A DNA stretch of 62,149 bases from Alphaproteobacteria bacterium (GCA_016124255.1 WGOB01000052.1:1-62149); one strand, 5' to 3'; positions 7,979-18,012 are shown, counted from the first letter of the stretch. Notes: generated from the sequence alone by a model not told the origin. Translations and numbers: made by a program.

Positions 7979-8003
7979 GCCTTGCCCTTAGCGTCGGCAA
8001 GGC
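7979..8003. repeat. Inverted repeat in the SDR-efflux intergenic region
   Basis: GCCTTGCC (7979-7986) and GGCAAGGC (7996-8003) form an 8-bp perfect stem around a 9-nt loop. It lies about 150 nt upstream of the efflux adaptor start, in a 231-nt region without a protein-coding gene. It could be part of a leader, an sRNA or a decayed dispersed repeat. Confidence 0.4.
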
Positions 8004-8150
8004 GAGGACGAACGGAGCGCCGGAAGCGGCAGTCCGATCGCACTCTCCGTGCGTAAGCATTTGCCAGGGAAAAGCTTTTCGCCGCACCCTGGCCGTGCGC
8101 GCAACGGAAGCCGAGACGCCGTCCGTTCAATTGCGGACGCTTGGGAGACG

Positions 8151-9677
8151 ATGACCGCGATGGCTGGAGCGATTGGTTGGGCGAGGACACAGGCAGCGCG
8201 CATGCCGCGCCTGATCTGGATCGTGGGCGGGCTCGCCCTGGCGATCCTTGTCATCTGGATGCTGTTCTTCCGCGGCGGCGGCGACGAAACCCCCTACCGC
8301 ACCGCGACCGTCGACCGCGGCCGCATCACCCAATCCGTAAGCGCTACCGGTTCGCTGCAGCCGCTGGTTTCGGTCAATGTCGGCACGACCGTATCCGGCC
8401 TCGTGGAGGAGGTGCTGGTCGACTTCAACTCGCAGGTCCGCGCCGGCCAAATTCTCGCCCGTCTGGAGCCCGATACGTTTGAGCAGCGCATGGAGCAATT
8501 GCAGGCGTCGCTGAGCCAGGCGCGCGCCGATTTCCAGGTCGCGGATTCAGACTATCAGCGCTACGCCCGCCTCGCTGAAGAAGGCTTCGCGTCGGAACAA
8601 TTGATGGCGCAGCAGCGGGCCTCGCGCGCCCGCGCCTCCGCCTCGGTGCAACAGGCCTCGGCGCAACTTGAAACCGCGCGTGTCGATTTCGAGCGTTCGA
8701 TCATCCGCAGCCCCATCGACGGCGTTGTCGTCGATCGCCAGGTCAACCCCGGCCAGTCCGTCGCCGCGAGCTTCCAGGCGCCGATCTTGTTCGTGATCGC
8801 GCAAGATCTCTCCCGCCTGCAAGCCAACATCACCGTCGACGAAGCCGATATCGGCCAGGTGCGCGAAACCATGCCGGTGCGCTTTACCGTCGATGCGTTT
8901 CCCGACGAAGATTTCGAAGGCCGCGTCAGCCAGGTGCGCCAGCAGGGCGTCGATACCAATGGCGTGGTCAGCTACACGGTCGTCGTCGAAGCCGAGAACC
9001 CCGGCCGCCGCTTGCTCCCCGGCATGACAGCCAACGCCTCGATCATCGTCCAGGAAACGCAAGACGTCGCACGCATCCCAAACAGCGCGTTGCGTTTCCA
9101 GCCTGTCGATGAAGCCCTGCGCGAACGCGCCCGCGCCATGATGAGCCCTGGCGAGCGCCGCGGCCGCGCCGGCGAAGCGGTGGCCCAGGAACGTGGCCCC
9201 GGCGAACGCGGACAGCGCGCAGGCGGCCAGCGCGGCGGCGCACTCGCCTTCGCCGAAGGCCTCGATCTGACCGCCGAGCAGCAGGAATTGGCGCAGAGCG
9301 CGGCCCGCAGCGCGCGCCAATCCGGCGGCGACGGCGATCGCCGCGCCCAGATGCGCCGTGTCCGCCAGGCCGTCATGGCCGCGCTCGAACCGACGCTCAC
9401 CGATGCGCAACGCGCTCGCCTCGCCGAACTGCGCGGCGCAAGCGGGGGCCCCCGCGAGACCCCCACGCGCACGGCCGTGATCTTCGTGCTGCGCAACAAC
9501 CGCCCCGAACCGGTGCGGGTGGAGCTTGGCGCAGCAGATGATGCGTACACGGAGCTTCGCGGCGGCGATCTCCGCGACGGCGATCAGATCATCACCGGCG
9601 GCGGACCTGTCGATCGCTCCAACCAGCAGATGCGCGGCGGCCCGATGGGCGGCGGCGTACGGATCCGGGGCGGCTGA
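8151..9677 (+). CDS. macA: Efflux periplasmic adaptor (MacA/HlyD family) with LTxxQ-like insertion
   Basis: 508 residues from the ATG at 8151 with GGGAG upstream; a longer in-frame start at 8049 is less likely. One N-terminal membrane anchor (residues about 17-40, LIWIVGGLALAILVIWMLFF) is followed by a lipoyl half-motif (GTTVSGLVEEVLVDFNSQV), a coiled-coil hairpin (residues about 115-185), the second lipoyl half and a beta-barrel. Residues about 325-440 are an unusual Arg/Gly/Gln-rich and helical insertion with LTAEQQ (residue 373) and LTDAQ (residue 416), before the last membrane-proximal segment. It overlaps the ATPase start (TGATG). It should link the MacB permease to the TolC-type channel. 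Confidence 0.9.
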   Translation: MTAMAGAIGWARTQAARMPRLIWIVGGLALAILVIWMLFFRGGGDETPYRTATVDRGRITQSVSATGSLQPLVSVNVGTTVSGLVEEVLVDFNSQVRAGQILARLEPDTFEQRMEQLQASLSQARADFQVADSDYQRYARLAEEGFASEQLMAQQRASRARASASVQQASAQLETARVDFERSIIRSPIDGVVVDRQVNPGQSVAASFQAPILFVIAQDLSRLQANITVDEADIGQVRETMPVRFTVDAFPDEDFEGRVSQVRQQGVDTNGVVSYTVVVEAENPGRRLLPGMTANASIIVQETQDVARIPNSALRFQPVDEALRERARAMMSPGERRGRAGEAVAQERGPGERGQRAGGQRGGALAFAEGLDLTAEQQELAQSAARSARQSGGDGDRRAQMRRVRQAVMAALEPTLTDAQRARLAELRGASGGPRETPTRTAVIFVLRNNRPEPVRVELGAADDAYTELRGGDLRDGDQIITGGGPVDRSNQQMRGGPMGGGVRIRGG

Positions 9678-10372
9678 TGGCGGGCCTCATCGCCGCCTCC
9701 GACCTCGTCAAACTTTACACCATGGGCGACGAGACGGTGCACGCCCTGGACGGCGTCAGCTTCGAGATCGATCGCGGCGGCTACGTCGCCATCGTCGGGC
9801 CCTCGGGGTCCGGCAAGTCGACTCTGATGAATTTGATCGGCGGGCTCGACACGCCCACGGACGGGCATCTCTATATTGACGGCCAGGATATCGGCGCGAT
9901 GGACGACAGTGATCTTGCTGTCTTCCGCAACCGCACGATCGGCTTTGTGTTCCAGAGCTTCAATCTCTTGCCGCGCCTCACTGCGCAGGAGAATGTGGAG
10001 TTGCCGCTCATCTACGCCGGCGTCGAGCCGAAGACGCGCAAGGCCCGCGCCAGCGAACTCCTCCATCGCGTCGGCCTCGGCGAGCGCATCTCGCACAAAC
10101 CCACCCAGCTCTCCGGCGGCCAGCAGCAGCGAGTCGCAATCGCCCGCGCACTGGCCTGCGAGCCGCAGCTTCTGCTGGCCGACGAACCCACCGGCGCCCT
10201 CGACACCACGACCGGCAAGGAAATCATGGGGCTCTTTCGCGCACTCAACGGCGAGGGCGTCTGTGTTGTGCTGGTCACGCACGATCTGGACGTCGCCGCG
10301 CAAGCCAGGCGCACCATCGAGATGCGCGACGGCAAGATCGTCCGCGACCAGCATGCGGCGGCGTCGGCATGA
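9677..10372 (+). CDS. ABC transporter ATP-binding protein (MacB/LolD type)
   Basis: 231 residues, a complete nucleotide-binding subunit. Walker A is [12 protein letters not shown], the Q-loop lies at [17 protein letters not shown], the signature is [15 protein letters not shown], Walker B is [12 protein letters not shown] and the H-loop is VLVTHD. It belongs to the MacB/FtsE/LolD group that powers mechanotransmission rather than solute passage through the membrane. The start overlaps the adaptor stop by 1 nt and its stop overlaps the permease start by 4 nt, so the three are translationally coupled. In E. coli MacB this domain is fused to the permease; here it is separate. Confidence 0.95.
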   Translation: MAGLIAASDLVKLYTMGDETVHALDGVSFEIDRGGYVAIVGPSGSGKSTLMNLIGGLDTPTDGHLYIDGQDIGAMDDSDLAVFRNRTIGFVFQSFNLLPRLTAQENVELPLIYAGVEPKTRKARASELLHRVGLGERISHKPTQLSGGQQQRVAIARALACEPQLLLADEPTGALDTTTGKEIMGLFRALNGEGVCVVLVTHDLDVAAQARRTIEMRDGKIVRDQHAAASA

Positions 10373-11598
10373 TCCGCCCCACCGATCTCGTCGGCGCTGC
10401 GATGCGCGCGCTGCGCGCAAACCCGATGCGCTCGGCGCTCACCGCGCTCGGCGTCATCATCGGCGTTTCGTCAGTCGTCGCGATGGTGGCGCTCGGCGCC
10501 GGCGCCCAGGCGCGCGTTGAATCGAGCATCTCCAGCCTCGGCTCCAATCTTCTGATCGTCGTCCCCGGCGCCCAGCGCGGCGCCGGCGGCGTGCGCGGCG
10601 CAGCCGGCGGGTGGGACGCGCTGACGCTTGGCGACGCCGAGGCGATCGAACGCGACGTCGCCAACATCAGCGCCGTCGCCCCGGTGCAGAACGCCAACGG
10701 CCAGATGGTCGCGAACGGCCTCAACTGGAACACGCGCGTGATGGGCGTAACGCCGGCCTATTTCATCGCCCGCGACCTCGCCGTGGAGAACGGCCGCGAG
10801 CTTGACGAGACCGACGTCTCACAGGCCCGCCGCGTGATCCTCCTCGGCCCCACGGTTGCGGAGAACCTGTTCCCCAATATGGACCCCGTCGGTCAGACGG
10901 TGCGCCTGAACGGCGGCACGTATGATGTCATCGGCGTACTGGAGACGAAGGGCCAATCTGGATTTCAAGATCAGGACGACATGGCGCTCGCGCCCCTGAC
11001 GACGGTGAAGCGTCGCATCGCCGGCCGCCGCGGCCGCGGCGATTCCATCAGCCAGATCTCGATCAAGGCCGCGAGCGAGGACGTGATCCCGCTCGTCGAG
11101 GCCGACGTGATCGATCTCCTGCGCGTGCGCCACCGCACGAACGGCGATGACGATGACTTCACGGTCCAGAACCTCGCCTCGATCACCGACGCCATGAAGA
11201 ACGCAACGCAGACCTTCACGCTTCTGCTCGCGGCCATCGCCGGCGTGTCCCTGCTCGTCGGCGGCATCGGCATCATGAACATCATGTTGGTCTCGGTGAC
11301 CGAGCGGACCCGCGAAATCGGCCTGCGCAAGGCCCTCGGCGCCCGCCGCGGCGACATCCTCAATCAGTTCGGCCTCGAAGCGATCGCGCTCTCAGTCGCC
11401 GGCGGCGCCATCGGGCTGGTGGTCGGGTTTCTGGGGGCCTGGGCGATCACGGGCGCCATGGATCTGCCCTTGGTCCTGAACGTCGAGACGCCCATTTACG
11501 CGATAGTCTTCTCTGGTCTGGTAGGCGTTACATTCGGGGCCTATCCTGCCTGGAGGGCTGCGCGGCTCGATCCGATCGAGGCGCTCAGGCGGGAATAA
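10369..11598 (+). CDS. MacB-type ABC transporter permease (FtsX family)
   Basis: 409 residues. One N-terminal transmembrane helix ([20 protein letters not shown], about residues 24-43) is followed by a large periplasmic domain with Arg/Gly-rich loops. Three C-terminal helices follow (near [36 protein letters not shown] and [19 protein letters not shown]). The [16 protein letters not shown] loop is the FtsX-family coupling motif. With the ATPase, adaptor and TolC-like protein around it, it should form a tripartite pump exporting a macrolide, peptide or siderophore-like compound; the cargo is unknown. Confidence 0.94.
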   Translation: MIRPTDLVGAAMRALRANPMRSALTALGVIIGVSSVVAMVALGAGAQARVESSISSLGSNLLIVVPGAQRGAGGVRGAAGGWDALTLGDAEAIERDVANISAVAPVQNANGQMVANGLNWNTRVMGVTPAYFIARDLAVENGRELDETDVSQARRVILLGPTVAENLFPNMDPVGQTVRLNGGTYDVIGVLETKGQSGFQDQDDMALAPLTTVKRRIAGRRGRGDSISQISIKAASEDVIPLVEADVIDLLRVRHRTNGDDDDFTVQNLASITDAMKNATQTFTLLLAAIAGVSLLVGGIGIMNIMLVSVTERTREIGLRKALGARRGDILNQFGLEAIALSVAGGAIGLVVGFLGAWAITGAMDLPLVLNVETPIYAIVFSGLVGVTFGAYPAWRAARLDPIEALRRE

Positions 11599-11631
11599 GC
11601 TTCAAACGACCTTCAGAACGAAGAGACGACG

Positions 11632-12882
11632 ATGATCCGCAGTCTGATGATCGCCTGCGCGGCTTCCGCGCTGATCGCCCCCGCCTACGGCGAGACCTTG
11701 GACGAGGCGGTCGCGTCCGCGGTGGAGTCCAACCCATCCCTGGCCGCCCAGCGCGCCCGTCTCGACGCCACGCGGGAGCAATTGCCGCAGGCCCGCGCCG
11801 ATCTCCTCCCGCAGCTCTCAGCCTCCGCCGGCGCGACCCGTACGAACGACGATTTCGGCTCGGACGAAGGCTGGTCCGCCGGGCTTTCTGCATCTCAGCT
11901 GCTGTTTGCCGGCGGCGGCGCGCTTGCCTCCGTCCGCCAGGCGCGCGCCAACATCGCCGGCGCCATCGCCAATTTTGAGTCCGCGGAGCAGCAGCTGATC
12001 CTGGACGTCGCTTCCGCCTATGCCGGCGTCCGCCAGGCTGAGGCCGTGCTCACGGCGCGTGAAACCACGGTCAACAATCTCACGGAGCAGCTCCGCTACG
12101 CGCAGGCGCAGTTCGACGCCGGTTTGGTGACCCGCACCGATGTCGCGCAATCGCAGGCGCGCCTCGCCCAGGCTCGGACGAATTTCGTGCAGGCCCAGGG
12201 CCAGCTCTCGGCGGCCGTCGAGGCCTATATGCGCCTCGTCGGCCGGCCGCCGTCGGAACTGACCGCGCCCCCCACCGCGGCTGGCCTCCCCACGAGCCTC
12301 GAAGACGCGCTCTCCGTCGCCGTGCGCGAGAATCCAGGCCTCCTCTCGGCCCAAGCCGCTGAAGAATCCGCCGACGCCGCGGTCGACATCGCCACGTCGA
12401 GCTTCTTCCCAAACGTCTCGCTCACGGCCGGCGCCAATCTCTCGGGCGATTTCGAGGACGGCTCGGACGATTTCTCCTCCGACTCCGTCGGCGTGCGCTT
12501 CTCCTGGCAACTCTTCTCAGGCGGCGCGACGCTCTCGCGCAATCGCCAGCAGCGCGCCCTGCGCAGCGCCGCGAATTTTGAAGTCGCCGCAGCGCAGCGC
12601 GGCGTCCGCGAACAAGTCACCACCGCCTGGACTGGGCTGCAAAGCGCGCAGGCTGCCGTGGTGTCCGCGCGCGAACAGGTCGAGGCCGCGGAACTCGCTT
12701 ATCGGGGCATCCGCCTCGAACAGGAGACTGGCCTGCGCTCGACCATCGACGTTCTGATCCAGGAGGACGATCTCCTGAACGCGCGCCTCGCGCTGGCCGC
12801 CGCGGAGCGCGATCTCGTCGTCGCCGAACGGCAATTGCTGGCGACCATGGGCGTGCTGGCGGAGAACACGCCGCGCCCCTAA
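11632..12882 (+). CDS. TolC-family outer membrane efflux protein
   Basis: 416 residues with an N-terminal signal peptide (residues about 1-18, ending PAYG). Two repeats of the outer membrane efflux domain are visible: each has long heptad helices rich in Ala, Gln and Arg and an SxxxFxG strand pair (SASQLLFAGGGAL near residue 85; RFSWQLFSGGATL near residue 290). It is the outer channel for the adaptor/ABC system just upstream (33 nt after the permease stop). Length is at the short end of the TolC family. Confidence 0.93.
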   Translation: MIRSLMIACAASALIAPAYGETLDEAVASAVESNPSLAAQRARLDATREQLPQARADLLPQLSASAGATRTNDDFGSDEGWSAGLSASQLLFAGGGALASVRQARANIAGAIANFESAEQQLILDVASAYAGVRQAEAVLTARETTVNNLTEQLRYAQAQFDAGLVTRTDVAQSQARLAQARTNFVQAQGQLSAAVEAYMRLVGRPPSELTAPPTAAGLPTSLEDALSVAVRENPGLLSAQAAEESADAAVDIATSSFFPNVSLTAGANLSGDFEDGSDDFSSDSVGVRFSWQLFSGGATLSRNRQQRALRSAANFEVAAAQRGVREQVTTAWTGLQSAQAAVVSAREQVEAAELAYRGIRLEQETGLRSTIDVLIQEDDLLNARLALAAAERDLVVAERQLLATMGVLAENTPRP

Positions 12883-12898
12883 GTTTGGGCGGCGAGAA

Positions 12899-13834
12899 TT
12901 GGCTGTGGATCCTAGACTTCAGGCGCTGCTGGACTCCGTCTCCCGTTTGGCGCCGCACATCGACATGAAAGCCTCCGCCGCGCAGGCGCGCGCCGCGTTC
13001 TGGCGTACCGCGCAGCGTTTGGAGGCGGACGCGCCGGCCCTGCAGGATCGCCGCGCCCTGACGGTGAACGGCGCCGCGGGCCCCCTCGACGCGCGTCTCT
13101 ATACCCCGTTCGCAGCCGGGGCGGCGGGGCCGGGGCTTGTGTACTTCCACGGCGGCGGCTTCGTGATGGGCGATCTCGACAGCCACGAAATGCTGTGCCG
13201 TCGCCTCGCCGCCGCGGCGCACGCGCGCGTGCTGAGCGTCGCCTACCGACTTGCGCCGGAGAACCGCTTCCCCGCCGCCGTCGATGACGCCGAAGCCGCG
13301 GCCCGCTGGGCGTTCGCGAACGCAGGCGCGATCGGCGTCGATCCCGCACGCATCGCCGTCGGCGGCGATTCCGCCGGCGGAAACCTCACCGCGGTTGTCG
13401 CCCAAGCCTTGCGCCGCGAGCCGGACTGTCGTCCCGCGGCGCAAATGTTGATCTATCCGTGCACGCAGATGGTTACGATGACGCCCTCGCAGCTCAAGTT
13501 TCGCGAAGGCTACGCCGTCACCCAGGCCGCACAGGATTTCTTCAAGGACAAATATCTCGCGCGCCGCGAAGACGCCTACGACGTCCGCTGCTCACCGCTG
13601 CTGGAGAACGATCTCGCCGGCCTGCCGCCGACCTTGTGCATCACCGCGGGCTTCGATCCGCTGCTCGATGAGGCGAAGGCCTATGCCGACAAGCTCGCCG
13701 CCGCCGGCGTGCCGGTGACGCACCGCCACTACGCCAGCCAGCCCCACGGCTTCTTCAACATGACCGCGATCTCCGCCCCCGCGCGCGACGCGATCGAAGA
13801 CGCCGGCCGCTGGCTTGCGCAAGCGCTCGCCTAA
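12899..13834 (+). CDS. Alpha/beta hydrolase (hormone-sensitive lipase family)
   Basis: About 311 residues. The oxyanion motif HGGG begins at His84, the nucleophile is Ser158 in GGDSAGGN, the acid is probably Asp253 (GFDPLLDEA) and the base His283 (QPHGFFNM). This is the esterase/lipase group IV pattern, cytoplasmic, acting on short acyl esters. The start is uncertain: TTG at 12899 or GTG at 12905, both close to a GGCGAG sequence. It lies 16 nt after the TolC gene and may be co-transcribed; its 3' end overlaps the MFS gene stop by 4 nt. Confidence 0.88.
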   Translation: MAVDPRLQALLDSVSRLAPHIDMKASAAQARAAFWRTAQRLEADAPALQDRRALTVNGAAGPLDARLYTPFAAGAAGPGLVYFHGGGFVMGDLDSHEMLCRRLAAAAHARVLSVAYRLAPENRFPAAVDDAEAAARWAFANAGAIGVDPARIAVGGDSAGGNLTAVVAQALRREPDCRPAAQMLIYPCTQMVTMTPSQLKFREGYAVTQAAQDFFKDKYLARREDAYDVRCSPLLENDLAGLPPTLCITAGFDPLLDEAKAYADKLAAAGVPVTHRHYASQPHGFFNMTAISAPARDAIEDAGRWLAQALA

Positions 13835-15021
13835 GCGCGCCGCGCCGCATAGGCCGCAACCAGCGCAGCGCACCCAAGCACGCCCGCGCCGATCCAGAAC
13901 GGCGCGGAGTGTCCGAGCTGATCAAACAGGAGCCCCGAGAACGCTGGTCCGATCACCCGCCCGAGCGCAGACGCGGATTGATTGAGCCCCATGACCAGCC
14001 CGCGCTCGTGCTCTCCCGCCTGCGCGCCCACCAGCGACGTCAGCGCCGGTGTGGCCGCGCCGCCGCCGATCGCAAGCAGCGCCAGCGCAGCGTAGGCGTG
14101 GCCGGTGGTCTGCGCCGCCGCCAGCGCCGCGAAGCCGCCGGTGAACAGCGCCAATCCGCCAACGAGCATCCGCCGCTCGCCAACCCGTTTCGCCAGCCAT
14201 CCGGCGCCGCCGCCCTGCAGACCGACCGTCATCAGCCCGAGCGCCGCGAACGCGAACCCCGTCTCGCGCGGCCCCCAGGCGAGCTGCGCGTTCGACCACA
14301 GCCCGAACGTCGTCTCCATCAGCGCCTGCGCCGCGATCATCATCAGCGTCACGCACACCAGCTGCGCGAGCGCCGGGCGCTTGAGCAGCAGGCTCATCCG
14401 CCCGTCGCGCGGCGCCCCCGCCGACCGCCGCGCGCCGGGGGGCAGCGTTTCGCGGAACAGCGCCGTCGCCGCGACCGCCGCGAGCATCGCAAACGCCGCC
14501 GCTGTGAGGCATACCCGCCGAAATCCCTCCGCATCCGGATGATCGCCCGCGATCAGCGCCGCCAGCGCGGGCCCGAAGATGAACCCGAGCGCGAACGACG
14601 CGCCCAGCAGGCCCATGTTGCGCGTGCGCGTCTGATCGTCCGCGAGATCGGTCGCGGCCGCGAACGCCGCCCCGACATTCCCCGCCATCAGACCCCCGAA
14701 CAGCCGCGCAAAACCCAGCGCCTCCACGTTCACCGCATAAGCGATCATCACGTAGGAGAGCCCGGCCCCGATCAGCCCGGCGATCAGCACCGGCTTGCGC
14801 CCGATGGAATCGGAGAGCCGCCCCCACGCCGGCGCCGCGATCAGCTGCCCGAACGAATAGGCCCCCATCGCGATGGTGGTTTCGGTGGCGGTGCCGCCGA
14901 GGTGCAGGGAGAGGAACGGAAAGATCGGGATGAAAATCCCGAACCCGATCATGCCTGTGAGCACGACCAGGAAAAGCGCCAGGAGCGATCCCCGCGCGGG
15001 CGCTTGCGCCGCCGCAGCCAT
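13831..15021 (-). CDS. MFS transporter, drug/tetracycline exporter type
   Basis: 396 residues with 12 predicted helices. After helix 2 the motif WGRLSDSIGRKPVL is the MFS motif A, and the second half contains a matching loop near AGWLAKRVGERRML. The arrangement is like TetA/TCR-type proton antiporters. Likely substrate is a drug or metabolite, unknown. The gene is convergent with the hydrolase and divergent from the crotonase gene (121 nt between the starts). Confidence 0.88.
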   Translation of the reverse strand: MAAAAQAPARGSLLALFLVVLTGMIGFGIFIPIFPFLSLHLGGTATETTIAMGAYSFGQLIAAPAWGRLSDSIGRKPVLIAGLIGAGLSYVMIAYAVNVEALGFARLFGGLMAGNVGAAFAAATDLADDQTRTRNMGLLGASFALGFIFGPALAALIAGDHPDAEGFRRVCLTAAAFAMLAAVAATALFRETLPPGARRSAGAPRDGRMSLLLKRPALAQLVCVTLMMIAAQALMETTFGLWSNAQLAWGPRETGFAFAALGLMTVGLQGGGAGWLAKRVGERRMLVGGLALFTGGFAALAAAQTTGHAYAALALLAIGGGAATPALTSLVGAQAGEHERGLVMGLNQSASALGRVIGPAFSGLLFDQLGHSAPFWIGAGVLGCAALVAAYAARRA

Positions 15022-15142
15022 AGGCAGGCCTTAGCCTGCGCCGCGCCCGCGTGCGAGGCGACGGATCGGCCCACTCGGTTGACTTGCCGCAGGAGGAGGC
15101 GGCCAAATCCCGACCGACACGCCAAGGACGATGGAGGGCCCG

Positions 15143-15952
15143 ATGAGCGACCGCGTTGCAGTCACCATGAATGGCGGCGTCGCCGACGTCCGCATGGTCC
15201 GCGCCGACAAGATGAACGCCCTCGACGATGAGATGTTCGTCGCCCTGATCGAGACCGGCGAGCGCCTGAAGCAAGACAAATCCGTCCGCGCCATCGTGCT
15301 CTCGGGTGAGGGCCGCGCGTTCTGCGCCGGGCTCGACACCTCGAATTTCGGCAAGATGGCCTCCGGCGCGCCGCGCGGAAACACGAGCCTGGAGGCGCAG
15401 AAGCGCACCCCCGGCGGCGCGAACCGCGCTCAGCAGGCCGTGATGGTCTGGCGCGAGCAGCCCGCGCCGGTGATCGCCGCCGTACATGGCGTCGCCTATG
15501 GCGGCGGCTTCCAGCTCACGCTCGGCGCCGACATGCGCTTCGTCACGCCGGACGTGAAGCTCTCGATCCTGGAGATCAAGTGGGGACTCGTGCCGGATAT
15601 GGCCGGCATCGCGCTCTTGCGCGGCATGGTCCGCGACGACGTGATGCGCGAACTCACCTACACCGGCCGCATCTTCTCCGGCGAGGAGGCGCAAGACCTC
15701 GGCATCGCCACCCGCGTCTGCGCCGATCCGCGCGCTGAAGCGCTCGCCCTCGCGGCCGAGATCGCGGGCAAGAATCCCCATGCCGTCCGCGGCGCCAAGC
15801 GCCTCATCAACGCGATGGCGGATTCCGATCAGCACGCGATCCTGAAACAGGAAACCGAAGAGCAGGTCGCCCTCATCGGCAGCCCGAACCAGGTCGAAGC
15901 CGTGATGGCCAACATGCAGAAGCGCGCCCCGAACTTTGCGGACGTCGCTTGA
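15143..15952 (+). CDS. Crotonase / enoyl-CoA hydratase family protein
   Basis: 269 residues from the ATG at 15143, which has GGAGGG 6 nt upstream; an ATG at 15131 would place the start inside the ribosome binding site. The oxyanion-hole segments are AFCAGLDTSNFG and GVAYGGGFQLTLGADMRF. The motif LEIKWGLVPDMAG retains a Glu in the usual helix. Reaction is probably hydration or isomerisation of an acyl-CoA; the exact substrate is not evident. It stands alone, divergent from the MFS gene. Confidence 0.9.
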   Translation: MSDRVAVTMNGGVADVRMVRADKMNALDDEMFVALIETGERLKQDKSVRAIVLSGEGRAFCAGLDTSNFGKMASGAPRGNTSLEAQKRTPGGANRAQQAVMVWREQPAPVIAAVHGVAYGGGFQLTLGADMRFVTPDVKLSILEIKWGLVPDMAGIALLRGMVRDDVMRELTYTGRIFSGEEAQDLGIATRVCADPRAEALALAAEIAGKNPHAVRGAKRLINAMADSDQHAILKQETEEQVALIGSPNQVEAVMANMQKRAPNFADVA

Positions 15953-15965
15953 GGCAGCGGCGGCC

Positions 15966-16742
15966 TCAGTACGCGTCGATTTCAATGGCGCCCATCTCCG
16001 GAATGCCAAGCCGCCAAGCGCCGCGCCCAAATCGGGCCTTCGCGAACTGAAGTTCGATCGAGTCTGACTCGCGAAACCGAGGTCGCCCATCGGCCGCCAG
16101 GCCATTGAAGCGCATCGCCTGCGCGGTCCATCCTTGATTGTTCCACCACCGCGCGTCGGTCGGGCTCTGCGGCGCCGCCGCCGCATTCCCCTCCGGCCAC
16201 TCGCCGAGTTGCGCAGAGACATGAATATGCAGCGGCGCGCTCAAGCCCGGCGCCGCAGCGACGAGATCCAAACCCCGCCCGCGCAGCGCCGCGCCCTGCA
16301 GGCACACCCAGACGAAATCGCGATCCTGGTGCGTCACATAGGTCAGCGCCTCGCCGACATGCCGCGCCGCACCGTGATAATCCGTACACGCTCCGTCCGT
16401 CAGCGGCGGGCTGGGGTCGCGCAACACCGTCGCGGCTTGAATATTGTGGGCGCGCGTGAAGGCGGATCGGAATGCGTCGGTCATCGCCGCCGAGGCGACC
16501 GAGGCCACCACAGCGCCGCCCACAAACAGGCCGGCAGATACACCCGCCGACGCCCCGAGAAGCCAATGAAGGGGTCGTTCGCCGCGTCGTCGCAGCCAGA
16601 GCGTGGCGGCGCCCGCCGCCATCGTGACGACCCCGAGCGCGAGCGCGACCACGGTGATCTCTATGTTGTCGTCTGCGGTCGCCAGCGCGTATCCGCACAA
16701 GCACGCGCCGAGCAGCGCCGCCGCAATCGCCAGATAAATCAT
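15966..16742 (-). CDS. Membrane protein of unknown function in the sucAB transcript
   Basis: 258 residues: three hydrophobic helices at about 1-21, 30-49 and 60-90, then a soluble domain of about 165 residues rich in Trp and Asp (CTDYHGAARHVGEAL, FVWVCLQGAALRG, WWNNQGWTAQAM). I recognise no domain. It starts 17 nt after sucB ends, in the position where many alphaproteobacteria have lpd, so it is probably read with sucA and sucB; no functional link is implied. Confidence 0.7.
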   Translation of the reverse strand: MIYLAIAAALLGACLCGYALATADDNIEITVVALALGVVTMAAGAATLWLRRRGERPLHWLLGASAGVSAGLFVGGAVVASVASAAMTDAFRSAFTRAHNIQAATVLRDPSPPLTDGACTDYHGAARHVGEALTYVTHQDRDFVWVCLQGAALRGRGLDLVAAAPGLSAPLHIHVSAQLGEWPEGNAAAAPQSPTDARWWNNQGWTAQAMRFNGLAADGRPRFRESDSIELQFAKARFGRGAWRLGIPEMGAIEIDAY

Positions 16743-16759
16743 CGCACGAGGCGCTTGCG

Positions 16760-17965
16760 CTAAAGATCGAGCAGCATCCGCTCGGGATCCTCCAGCCCCT
16801 CCTTCACGCGCACCAGGAACGTCACGGCTTCTTTGCCGTCGACGATCCGGTGATCGTAGGAAAGCGCCAGATACATCATCGGCCGGATCACGACCTGCCC
16901 ATTGATCGCCACCGGCCGGTCCTGGATCTTGTGCATGCCGAGGATGCCGGATTGCGGCGCATTCAGGATCGGCGTCGACATCAGCGAGCCGTAGACGCCC
17001 CCGTTCGAGATCGTGAACGTCGCGCCCTGCAGGTCTTCCAGCTTCAAATGTCCATCCCGCGCGCGGGCGCCGAGCTCAGAGATCTCTTTTTCGATTTCCG
17101 CCATCGAGCGCTGGTCGGCATCGCGCACCACCGGCACCACGAGGCCTTTGTCGGTCCCCACCGCGATGCCGATGTCGTAGAAATTCTTGTAGATCACGTC
17201 GTCGCCGTCGATCTCGGCGTTGACGTTCGGCAGATCCTTGAGCGCCGCCACCACCGCCTTCACGAAGAAGCTCATGAAGCCGAGCTTCACGCCGTGCCGC
17301 TGCTCGAACCCGTCCTTGTACTTCGCCCGCGCGGCCATGATCTCCGACATGTCCGCTTCGTTGAACGTCGTCAGCATCGCGGCGCTGTTCTGCGCCTCCT
17401 TCAGCCGCCGCGCGATCGTCTGGCGCAACCGCGTCATCCGCACGCGTTCTTCCCGGGGGCCGATCGCGCGCGGCGCACGCGCCGGCGCCGGCGCCTCAGG
17501 GCGCGTCACCAGCGCGTTGAGCGCATCGAGCTTGGTCACGCGTCCGTCACGGCCGCTGCCTTGAACCGACGCCAGGTCGACGCCGCGCTCGGCCGCGACG
17601 CGCTGCGCGGATGGCGCCGCCACAGTCTCCCGGCTCGCGCCGTTTCCCGGCTTGGCGGCAGGCGCTGGTTTCGCGGCCGGCGCCGGTTTGGCCTCGTCCT
17701 TCGCCGCCGGTTTCGCCGCGGCCTTGCCGCCGCCCTCGCCCAAACGCCCAAGCAGCGAGCCGATCTCCACCGTCGCGCCTTCGTCGGCGACGATGTCGGA
17801 GAGCACGCCCGCGGCCGGCGCCGGCACTTCGACGGAGACTTTGTCCGTCTCCAGTTCCACCAGCGCCTCGTCCTTGGACACCGCGTCGCCGGCCTTCTTC
17901 AGCCAACGCGCCACTGTCGCTTCGGTGATCGATTCGCCGAGCGTCGGGACGACGATGTCGGTCAT
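16760..17965 (-). CDS. sucB: Dihydrolipoyllysine succinyltransferase, E2 of 2-oxoglutarate dehydrogenase
   Basis: 401 residues. The N-terminal lipoyl domain carries the lipoylated lysine in LETDKVSVE (Lys42). An Ala/Pro/Lys linker follows (residues about 80-110), then the E3/E1-binding domain ([20 protein letters not shown], near 115-145) and the catalytic acyltransferase core, ending with [12 protein letters not shown], which holds the active His and Asp. It transfers the succinyl group to CoA in the TCA cycle. It lies 47 nt after sucA on the same strand. No lpd gene is adjacent. Confidence 0.97.
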   Translation of the reverse strand: MTDIVVPTLGESITEATVARWLKKAGDAVSKDEALVELETDKVSVEVPAPAAGVLSDIVADEGATVEIGSLLGRLGEGGGKAAAKPAAKDEAKPAPAAKPAPAAKPGNGASRETVAAPSAQRVAAERGVDLASVQGSGRDGRVTKLDALNALVTRPEAPAPARAPRAIGPREERVRMTRLRQTIARRLKEAQNSAAMLTTFNEADMSEIMAARAKYKDGFEQRHGVKLGFMSFFVKAVVAALKDLPNVNAEIDGDDVIYKNFYDIGIAVGTDKGLVVPVVRDADQRSMAEIEKEISELGARARDGHLKLEDLQGATFTISNGGVYGSLMSTPILNAPQSGILGMHKIQDRPVAINGQVVIRPMMYLALSYDHRIVDGKEAVTFLVRVKEGLEDPERMLLDL

Positions 17966-18012
17966 GCTCTTCAGTCTCCTCGCGTGCGCGCTCCGCGCCC
18001 GCTGTTCAGTCG

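Noticed and set aside
13922-16222. A 766-codon open frame on the minus strand
   Set aside because: It overlaps the MFS and crotonase genes, is full of Arg/Gly/Ala-rich low-complexity text, and is a high-GC shadow frame.
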